Assembly (NCBI GenBank): GCA_002309695.1
Contig: DBXV01000009.1
Coordinates: 52,713-63,063 of the forward strand
DNA: 10,351 nucleotides
From: Myxococcales bacterium UBA1203
GTDB taxonomy: Bacteria; Myxococcota; Myxococcia; Myxococcales; UBA5297
Direction: 5' to 3'
Shown here: in pieces, positions 1-5,454 of the stretch
Layout of the letters: each line of letters begins with the position of its first letter
Position numbering within the stretch: the stretch's first letter is position 1
Notes under the pieces: model-generated
Told to the model about the DNA's origin: nothing
The model's input: only the letters and a program-made list of their open reading frames with translations
The model's database searches: none
Program-made: the position numbers and the translations under genes

Positions 1-1
1 C

Positions 2-520
2 CCCGCCATTATGAAGAAAATTGCTTTCGCGAATTATCAGGAAGAAATCGGCATTTATCTGTCGGGACACCTTGCGGACCCGGAAAACATCAATTTGATG
101 CTCAATGAAGTGAAATTCCAGAATACGCGCGAGGCAATTACCAAAGCGGCCCTTCAGAACAATGCAGGCCGTCCGCAGCCGCTTCGGCCGCCTCCTCCGC
201 CCCCGCCGTATATGCCCCCGCCGCCTCCGCCCCCGCCGCAGCCGCGCGTTCAGGTCGTACATAATGTCCACCAAAAAATAGATTATACCTTCCCGGGTAA
301 AATCATGGAGCAGGTGCGGCTCTATATTGGCAATTCATATATTTATGCCAGCGACGCTGCCGCTATTCTGAAAAAAATCGATTTCCCGAATTATCAGAAG
401 GAAGTCGGCGCGTATCTCTGCCCGAAAATTGCCGACCGCGAAAATCTCGACGTGTTCATCAAAGCGCCCGATTTTCCGGACGTGCAGAATGCCCTCACGA
501 AGGCCTGCCTCGGCAACTAA
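2..520 (+). CDS. Hypothetical protein with duplicated module and polyproline linker (5' end missing)
   Basis: I do not recognise a specific function. The first ATG is at 11, but the frame is open to the window edge. The codons before that ATG (Pro-Ala-Ile) align with the second repeat copy, so the ATG is probably internal and the gene starts upstream. Counting from that ATG, copy 1 covers about residues -2 to 50 and copy 2 about 118-169. They share roughly 24 of 52 residues, including KKI.F.NYQ.E.G.YL, AD.EN and the ending TKA.L.N. Between them is a linker of seven and eight prolines separated by Tyr-Met (residues 60-76), then a stretch with FPGKIMEQVRLYIGN that probably begins the second full domain. 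The F...L...ADxEN...F pattern is reminiscent of the DUF4476 family; this is an impression, not a search result. A strong terminator follows 13 bases after the stop, so this is the last gene of its transcript. Confidence 0.72.
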   Translation, partial: PAIMKKIAFANYQEEIGIYLSGHLADPENINLMLNEVKFQNTREAITKAALQNNAGRPQPLRPPPPPPPYMPPPPPPPPQPRVQVVHNVHQKIDYTFPGKIMEQVRLYIGNSYIYASDAAAILKKIDFPNYQKEVGAYLCPKIADRENLDVFIKAPDFPDVQNALTKACLGN

Positions 521-532
521 GGCGTTTTCCAA

Positions 533-568
533 TCCCCTCGCCATCATCAATGGCGGGGGGATTTTTTT
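533..568 (+). terminator. Rho-independent terminator after the duplicated-module gene
   Basis: A 12-base arm (533-544) pairs with 550-561 around a 5-base loop, with one G-T wobble, and seven T residues follow at 562-568. The hairpin starts 13 bases after the stop codon at 520. It fits the + strand gene; in the other direction there is no good T-run. Confidence 0.9.
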
Positions 569-635
569 CTCTCAGTCATCGCCTTCGGTGCTGACAGCTC
601 CCCCAAAAGTGGCCCTCAGGACCGGAGAGTGTATT

Positions 636-1382
636 CTAATCGTCTGTATTCTCCGCCAACAAACCCATTTCATTGATGGATTTCAGCATTTTCATTGTCT
701 GCTCCAAGGCGGTCACGCACAAACCCGCCATCATTTCGACCCGCTTCGGCTCCTCAATGTGTTCACAAACCTGTATGCCTAATCCCTCGTTATCCAACGA
801 CATCTTGACTCGAAATAAATACGTCAGCGAGACAGATTGATAGCGCGTCAGTTTGTCCATGATTCCGGCGGGTTCATCGTCCGGAATGGGGATTCTGCCC
901 ACCGCCGCCAGACCCATATTTCCCATTGTCTCCAAAAGCGCATCGTTGTCCCGCAGGCGGTCCCGCAGCACGGGATGGCTGGCATGATGTATTGTCAGCA
1001 TTTTTTTCCGACGGAAATCCTCCGGAGTAGGATTTGGCCGCCAGCGCGGGCAGAAGTATTTGTAAAGTTCCGCACTGAAATTCGCCTGAAAAGGAAACGC
1101 CGAATCCCCCGCGGCGGGAAGCACCTTAAAATCAGTGAAACCCGGCTTATCCGACATAAAAGAATGCCAGTGAACGATGACAATATGCCCGCGAATCTCC
1201 AGTGTCATGGTGCTCGCATCAATCTGCCGGACATTTGAAACATTTGAATTATGCTGAGCAAGCTTCTTCTGAATATGCCCCGCCTTCTTGGCGTCAATCC
1301 AGTCGATGATTTTGCCGAAGATGCGCGCAACTATATATGTCAATAATCCTGTGATGAGTGCCCCAGCCAAAGTTTCTTTCAT
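636..1382 (-). CDS. Hypothetical membrane-anchored protein, last gene of the bio unit
   Basis: The 248-residue product has one hydrophobic N-terminal segment (about residues 5-29, beginning LAGALITGLLTYIVARIFG). It is followed by a basic stretch (DAKKAGHIQKK) and a soluble domain of about 210 residues. This looks like an N-terminal membrane anchor with a cytoplasmic domain. I recognise no family and no catalytic motif. The soluble part has predicted beta-like segments (TMTLEIRGHIVIVHW) and a C-terminal helix rich in Met and Leu. The ATG overlaps the bioD stop codon as ATGA (1379-1382), and AAGGGG lies 9 bases upstream inside bioD, so it is translationally coupled to bioD. The coupling suggests coexpression but does not show a role in biotin synthesis. 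Confidence 0.82.
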   Translation of the reverse strand: MKETLAGALITGLLTYIVARIFGKIIDWIDAKKAGHIQKKLAQHNSNVSNVRQIDASTMTLEIRGHIVIVHWHSFMSDKPGFTDFKVLPAAGDSAFPFQANFSAELYKYFCPRWRPNPTPEDFRRKKMLTIHHASHPVLRDRLRDNDALLETMGNMGLAAVGRIPIPDDEPAGIMDKLTRYQSVSLTYLFRVKMSLDNEGLGIQVCEHIEEPKRVEMMAGLCVTALEQTMKMLKSINEMGLLAENTDD

Positions 1383-2122
1383 TTCCCGGGTCCCCTTGAA
1401 TTTATCTCCTCCGCCAGGCCGCGGCTCATATCATTCGCACTCAATTCACGCGCCCCCTCGGGAATTTTGGCCAATATGGGCAGCCCCGTCATTTCTTCCA
1501 TCATTTTTATATTATCCTGCTCCATTTCCAAATTGTCGCTGACGCCGCAGCGATTGACAATTATTCCACGAATCGGGAGTCCCTTTTGCCGGGCATATTC
1601 CACTGTCAAAACGCAGGCATTGATGGAACCGAGCGCCGCTGTGGTCACAATCAGCAGAGGCAGCCCCAGTTCGCGAATAATGTCTTCAAGAAAAATTTTC
1701 TGAGGGGGAGCACTGCCGATAATTTCACTGTCCGGCCGGTCATATCGAATTGGACAAATAATTCCGCCGGAACCTTCGGCAAAAATAAATTCATGGCGGG
1801 CACAGGCATCGGCAAAATCGCGGCGAATTTTTGCCAATTCCACAGGACTGCCCTCTTTGCGGGCGGCCAGATGCGGCGAAACGGCCTCTTTGTAAATATA
1901 ACTGACCAGCTGTTCCTGCGATTCTGTCAGGCCCGCGGCATTTTTCACATAATCCGCGTCTCCCGCAATCCATTGGCCCTCCCGATATTCCGCGCCGCTC
2001 AGCGCCGCCTTGTAATAGCCCGCGTCGATGCCGCACTCCCGCCATTTTCTGACCAGCAGCGCCGTGACAAATGTTTTGCCGACATCTGTTCCGGTAGCGG
2101 TGATAAAATATCCTCTGTTCAT
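1379..2122 (-). CDS. bioD: Dethiobiotin synthetase BioD
   Basis: This cytoplasmic enzyme closes the ureido ring of 7,8-diaminopelargonic acid (DAPA) with CO2 and ATP to give dethiobiotin. The 247-residue product has the P-loop GTDVGKT at residues 11-17, the substrate-binding Lys in YYKAALSG (about 38), SPHLAA near 82, the second conserved loop EGSGGIICPIR (about 116-126), and the nucleotide-binding C-terminal region with IIVNRC. Length is close to the usual ~225-245. A short insertion (PDSEIIGSAPPQK) follows the RYD of the second loop. The start is the ATG at 2122, with GGGGAAG upstream in the 21-base gap after bioA. The sequence resembles clostridial BioD more than E. coli BioD from memory (YYKAALSGAE, EGSGGI.CPIRYD, LEDII). 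Confidence 0.96.
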   Translation of the reverse strand: MNRGYFITATGTDVGKTFVTALLVRKWRECGIDAGYYKAALSGAEYREGQWIAGDADYVKNAAGLTESQEQLVSYIYKEAVSPHLAARKEGSPVELAKIRRDFADACARHEFIFAEGSGGIICPIRYDRPDSEIIGSAPPQKIFLEDIIRELGLPLLIVTTAALGSINACVLTVEYARQKGLPIRGIIVNRCGVSDNLEMEQDNIKMMEEMTGLPILAKIPEGARELSANDMSRGLAEEINSRGPGK

Positions 2123-2143
2123 TGTTTCAGCTTCCCCTGAAAA

Positions 2144-3484
2144 TCATTCGTGGAAATCATCTTTCTCCTGAACAGGCATCGGCTCACACTGAGCAATCAG
2201 CCGGATGGCCTCACAAATGCGGTCAATTTCAGCATCGGCGGTAATCAATGGCGGCATGGTGTAAACATAATTGCAGAATGGCCGAAGCCAGACGCCTGTT
2301 TCGCGGATAATCCTCAAAATATCATCGGCCGCGGGCTTTGATTTCAGCTCCAGAACGCCGATGGCCCCCAGGACGCGCACGTCGGCTGTGTTTTCCAGTG
2401 AACGAAGCGGCGCCAGATTTTGCCGCAGGCGCGCCTCAATCCGCCGAACATTTGTCAGGTAATCCCGGGTGCTGAATAAATTCAGCGATGCCACGCCCGC
2501 GGCGCAGGCCAGTGGATTGGCCATGTAAGTGGGGCCGTGCATAAAAGCAGGAATTTTACTTTCAGTGATTGTCCTCGCCACACGCTCCGAAGCCGCCGCC
2601 GCCGCGAGCGTGATGCTCCCGCCGGTGAGCGCCTTGCCGATGCACATAATGTCGGGAAGAATGCCGGCGTGCTCCATGGCAAAGCGCGGCCCCGTGCGGT
2701 AAAATCCGGAAGCAATCTCATCTAAAATCAAAAGGATTCCATGGCGGTCACAAATTTCGCGCAGTGATTTCAGATAATTCGGATGATACAGCCACATGCC
2801 GTTGCCGCCCTGAAAAACCGGCTCGCAGATAACCGCCGCAATTTCATTCAGGTGTTCTTCAATGACCTGCTCCATGGAATGAAAATCCGCGTCATCCCAT
2901 GTGTCGTCAAAACGACAATTCGGCCGCCCGGCAAAATAATGCTGCGGCATAATTCCCCTGAACAAAACGTGCATCCCATCCGGGTCGCTCAGCGCCATGG
3001 CACCCGCCGTGTCGCCGTGGTAGCCGCCCCTGAGGGCAACAAGTTTACAGCGCTCCGGACGCCCCAGCGCATATTGATACTGAACAGCCATTTTGACTGC
3101 ACATTCAACAGCAATCGAGCCGGAGTCCGCGAAGAAAATTTTGTTCAGACCTTCAGGCAGAAATTCTACCAGCCGCTGCCCCAGCTCAATCGCCGGTTCG
3201 TGCGTAAAGCCGCCAAACATGACGTGGCACATTCTGTCGCTCTGCCGGCGAATGGCCTCGACAATTTCCGGCGCATTGTGACCATGGGCCGCGCACCACC
3301 AGCTGGACACCGCGTCTATGAGTTCCAGCCCCTCCGCGGTGCGAATCGTCGTCCCCCGGGCAGAAACCGCCAGAAAACGCGCCGGCGTATTTTTCAGCGC
3401 GGCATAAGGGTGCCACAGATGTTCACTGTCAAAATGGAGCTGACGGCTGATTGTATCGTTGTCAATTCGTTCACAAGAAAACAT
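2144..3484 (-). CDS. bioA: Adenosylmethionine-8-amino-7-oxononanoate aminotransferase BioA
   Basis: This PLP-dependent class III aminotransferase converts KAPA to DAPA, using S-adenosylmethionine as amino donor, in the step just before BioD. I chose the ATG at 3484 (446 residues). It has GGAG 7 bases upstream and leaves a 22-base gap after the upstream gene. A longer in-frame start at 3589 would overlap that gene by about 80 bases and add residues unlike BioA. Counting from 3484, the conserved elements are HLWHPY near 23, SSWW (60-63), HVMFGG, ADSGS (119-123), GYHGD (154-158), LDEI with the PLP-binding Asp at about 255, and the Schiff-base Lys in GKALTGG at about 284. HGPTYMANPLACAA, DVRVLGAIGV and WLRPF follow. 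All sit about 10 residues later than in E. coli BioA. No key residue is missing. Confidence 0.97.
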   Translation of the reverse strand: MFSCERIDNDTISRQLHFDSEHLWHPYAALKNTPARFLAVSARGTTIRTAEGLELIDAVSSWWCAAHGHNAPEIVEAIRRQSDRMCHVMFGGFTHEPAIELGQRLVEFLPEGLNKIFFADSGSIAVECAVKMAVQYQYALGRPERCKLVALRGGYHGDTAGAMALSDPDGMHVLFRGIMPQHYFAGRPNCRFDDTWDDADFHSMEQVIEEHLNEIAAVICEPVFQGGNGMWLYHPNYLKSLREICDRHGILLILDEIASGFYRTGPRFAMEHAGILPDIMCIGKALTGGSITLAAAAASERVARTITESKIPAFMHGPTYMANPLACAAGVASLNLFSTRDYLTNVRRIEARLRQNLAPLRSLENTADVRVLGAIGVLELKSKPAADDILRIIRETGVWLRPFCNYVYTMPPLITADAEIDRICEAIRLIAQCEPMPVQEKDDFHE

Positions 3485-3506
3485 GAAAAAACTCCGGACA
3501 GGAGGC

Positions 3507-4328
3507 TCAGCTCTCCCCTTCTTTCCACCAGTCATAATTGTTTTCGGGAAGGCGCCAGCTGGGCAGATTGAATTGAACAATCTGCGCATAAGCCCAGAAA
3601 ATATCCCTCGACGCCTGCCAGAAAGCCTCCAGCTCCTCGGCCCGGCTTATTTTCCCCCAGTTGGACACAAAAAAATCCTCGCCCTCACAGCTGATTTCTC
3701 CAGGCCCCATGGCAAAAAGTTTTCTCAGTCTGGCAACGTTTTCCTTCTTTTTCCTGAACGTATTGTAGAGCTCCATTTCCTCCATGTCCCAGTCCAGGGC
3801 CGAAAGGAAATCGGCGTCATCCTCCATCGCCATGGTCTCTTCCCACTTGTTGGGAACCAGACGAATTTTGATGCGCATTTTATCTACGTCAGCCACAGTA
3901 ACACTGAACATTGTCACCACTGTAAAGGCAGCCAGTCCAATGTCGGCATTCTGTGATTTCATGCTGCGGGTCAGGGTGCCGGGAAAATAGCCGCACAAAA
4001 ATGATCTGTATTTATCGAAACACATTTCCAGCGCCATCCGGGGGTCCTTACATTTAATTTGCCCCGTGGGCGGCGCGTCGGGATTCACTTTTGAACTGTC
4101 CACAAGGGCATCAATAAACAAGCGCTCAGCAGGGCTGACCACGCGCTGATTATTCCCATCCAGCCCGCATTTGCCCTGAGGCCCCAGCGTCCACTCCTCG
4201 TCATAGGCGCGCCTGCGATAACCAAAGGTCGGCCTGCCGCCCCGCAGCAGAAAAACAACAGCCGTCACGACGATAAGAAGAAGGGCGCCGCCCACAGGTC
4301 CCGTCTGCCCCCCGGATGAATAAGCCAT
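3507..4328 (-). CDS. Hypothetical membrane-anchored protein, first gene of the bio unit
   Basis: I do not recognise this 273-residue protein. The chosen ATG (4328) has a strong GGAAGGAAGG ribosome site 6 bases upstream; in-frame TTG and ATG codons further up lack one. A short Gly/Ser-rich N-terminus leads into one hydrophobic segment (about residues 12-28, GGALLLIVVTAVVFLL) and then Arg-rich residues (RGGRPTFGYRRRAY). That points to a single membrane anchor with the C-terminal domain in the cytoplasm. The rest is soluble, with several Cys (CGLDG, CKDP, MCFDKYRSFLCG), an acidic region (MEDDADFLSALDWDMEEMELY) and a C-terminus rich in Trp. It lies 22 bases before bioA on the same strand. Its architecture mirrors the last gene of the unit (anchor plus ~200-residue domain), but I see no clear sequence similarity. 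Confidence 0.82.
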   Translation of the reverse strand: MAYSSGGQTGPVGGALLLIVVTAVVFLLRGGRPTFGYRRRAYDEEWTLGPQGKCGLDGNNQRVVSPAERLFIDALVDSSKVNPDAPPTGQIKCKDPRMALEMCFDKYRSFLCGYFPGTLTRSMKSQNADIGLAAFTVVTMFSVTVADVDKMRIKIRLVPNKWEETMAMEDDADFLSALDWDMEEMELYNTFRKKKENVARLRKLFAMGPGEISCEGEDFFVSNWGKISRAEELEAFWQASRDIFWAYAQIVQFNLPSWRLPENNYDWWKEGES

Positions 4329-4372
4329 GTCTGTCCTTCCTTCCGTCAGAATCAGCCGTCTCCCGGCGGCCA

Positions 4373-4404
4373 TTTGCGCGCCACATGACACAAATCCGCG
4401 CAAA
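4373..4404 (-). repeat. Perfect 8-base inverted repeat in the leader of the first bio-unit gene
   Basis: TTTGCGCG at 4373-4380 and CGCGCAAA at 4397-4404 are perfect inverted copies separated by 16 bases. They lie 45-76 bases before the minus-strand ATG. It could be an RNA hairpin in the leader or a binding site for a dimeric regulator. No T-run follows on the minus strand, so it is not a terminator. Confidence 0.45.
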
Positions 4405-4553
4405 AAGCACGGGGGAATCTTGAACCCGACGCAGATTTTTGTATCGCCCCATTTTTCCCGCCCTGCCCCCGCGCATTTTCACAGCGGGCCAGAGGTGTGA
4501 GGCGGAAGGGATGGAAACTGTCAAAAAAAACGAAAAATACTTAAAAATAACGT

Positions 4554-4582
4554 TTGAAACTTTCGTCAGAAAATGATATGGG
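4554..4582 (+). promoter_or_regulatory. Candidate promoter for cdnL
   Basis: TTGAAA (4554-4559) and TATGGG (4577-4582) are separated by 17 bases, and an A-rich tract lies just upstream (about 4522-4550). The -35-like box is good and the -10-like box is poor. It is placed about 105 bases before the cdnL start. This is a weak match that could arise by chance. Confidence 0.25.
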
Positions 4583-4669
4583 CCGCGCCGCTTCATGGTT
4601 TTCATGGGGTCAGTTTTATTGTCGATGAATTCACTTCGCTGGATTCATGATATTCGTTTTTATATTTTC

Positions 4670-4689
4670 GGAAGGAGCCAGGAGCGTTG
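4670..4689 (+). promoter_or_regulatory. Ribosome site that fixes a TTG start for cdnL
   Basis: GGAAGGAG at 4670-4677 is followed, 9 bases later, by TTG at 4687. An in-frame TGA at 4648-4650 lies upstream, and between it and 4687 there is no ATG or GTG in this frame. Starting at the next ATG downstream would remove the CarD core fold. TTG is therefore very likely the true start. Confidence 0.8.
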
Positions 4690-5283
4690 GAGCCTACTGT
4701 CAAAAAGTTTTCCATTGGTGATAAGGTTGTTTATCCGGGGCAGGGTGTGGGAGAAATCACCGGCATTGAGCATCAGGAAGTTGCCGGGCAGAGGCAATCC
4801 TTTTACATCCTTAAAATTATGAAGAGCGGAACCAAAATTATGATTCCGCTGACCAAGCTCCGAACTGCCAACCTGCGGGAAATCGTTGACGCGCAAACAG
4901 TCAAGGCCGTTTATGCGGTCCTGAAAGAAAAAGGGATGTGCGTCGATGCCACGACCTGGAACAGGCGTTTCCGTGAATACATGGAAAAAATTAAGAGCGG
5001 CGATATTCTCAAACTCGCCGCGGTCATGCGCGATCTGTCCCGGCTGAAAATCGACAAGGACCTCTCCTTCGGCGAGCGTAAAATGCTGGACACTGTCAGC
5101 GATTTGCTGGTCACAGAGCTGAGCCTGGCAAAAAAATGCACCGAAGAAGAAATCAATGCGGAACTGAAGAAAATTTTTGTGCGCGGGAAATCCGCAGCGG
5201 CTGCCGAGGCGGCCAGCCAGGACCGCGATGAGGATGACGAGGAATCCGAGGAAGAAAGCGACGCGGACGAGGACGATTCCTGA
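4687..5283 (+). CDS. cdnL: CarD/CdnL-family RNA polymerase-binding transcription factor with acidic tail
   Basis: CdnL-type proteins bind the RNA polymerase beta subunit and stabilise open complexes at many promoters, including rRNA promoters. The 198-residue product has the N-terminal Tudor-like polymerase-interaction domain at about residues 8-65 (FSIGDKVVYPGQGVGEI, then AGQRQSFY and IMIPLTKL). The helical DNA-contacting domain spans about 66-164 and includes TTWNRRFREYMEKIK with the conserved Trp at 91, then DLSFGERKMLDT and ELSLAKKCTEEEI. Residues up to about 164 match Myxococcus CdnL closely as I remember it. After that comes an Ala-rich hinge and an acidic tail in which 15 of the last 20 residues are Asp or Glu. 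Myxococcus CdnL (~164 residues) ends before such a tail. The gene starts with TTG and is followed by its own terminator, so it is probably a single-gene transcript. Confidence 0.95.
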   Translation: MEPTVKKFSIGDKVVYPGQGVGEITGIEHQEVAGQRQSFYILKIMKSGTKIMIPLTKLRTANLREIVDAQTVKAVYAVLKEKGMCVDATTWNRRFREYMEKIKSGDILKLAAVMRDLSRLKIDKDLSFGERKMLDTVSDLLVTELSLAKKCTEEEINAELKKIFVRGKSAAAAEAASQDRDEDDEESEEESDADEDDS

Positions 5284-5327
5284 TTTTTGGGGTCTTCTTT
5301 TTATTTATATGTATATCAACTAAAAGC

Positions 5328-5361
5328 CCTCCGGATGCCGCCGCGCGTCCGGAGGTTTTTT
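5328..5361 (+). terminator. Rho-independent terminator of cdnL
   Basis: CCTCCGGA (5328-5335) pairs perfectly with TCCGGAGG (5348-5355) around a 12-base loop, and six T residues follow (5356-5361). It lies 44 bases after the cdnL stop. On the minus strand the hairpin is followed by GCTTTT, so weak termination of the converging gene is possible. Confidence 0.9.
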
Positions 5362-5394
5362 GATTTTTGTTATATTTTGTGGCTCTCTTGAAGG

Positions 5395-5450
5395 CCTGCT
5401 GTTTCGTCAGCAGGGGCGGCTCTGTGTAAACCCTCTCCGGCGCCGGAGAG
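5395..5450. repeat. Two adjacent hairpins in the convergent spacer, one an 18-base perfect palindrome
   Basis: CCTGCTG (5395-5401) and CAGCAGG (5408-5414) form a 7-base stem with a 6-base loop. CTCTCCGGCGCCGGAGAG (5433-5450) is a perfect 18-base palindrome that ends 4 bases from the stop codon of the minus-strand ATPase gene. Neither is followed by a T-run on the minus strand. They may stabilise the 3' end of that transcript or act with Rho rather than as intrinsic terminators. Confidence 0.55.
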
Positions 5451-5454
5451 TGCT

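Larger units (their letters stand above)
4329..4686. other. Divergent intergenic region between the bio unit and cdnL
   Basis: About 358 bases separate the two divergent start codons. No coding region is supported here. It holds an inverted repeat close to the minus-strand gene (4373-4404), a GC-rich middle (about 4440-4510) and an A/T-rich tract (about 4520-4560) that could serve as an UP element for cdnL. It ends with the cdnL ribosome site. ATGAAT (4624-4629) and a later ATTCAT form a further weak inverted repeat in the cdnL leader. Confidence 0.6.

Noticed and set aside
181..245. Proline-codon run as a simple sequence repeat with phase variation
   Set aside because: The codons are mixed (CCG, CCT, CCC, CCA-free) and not a uniform unit repeat, so slippage is not clearly suggested. 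It reads well as a protein linker.
3485..3589. N-terminal extension of BioA to an upstream start at 3589
   Set aside because: It would overlap the upstream gene by about 80 bases, has no family similarity, and a good ribosome site precedes 3484.
4519..4524. TTGACA on the minus strand as -35 box for the bio unit
   Set aside because: The hexamer is perfect but no acceptable -10 box lies 16-18 bases downstream, and the A/T-rich tract makes a chance match likely.
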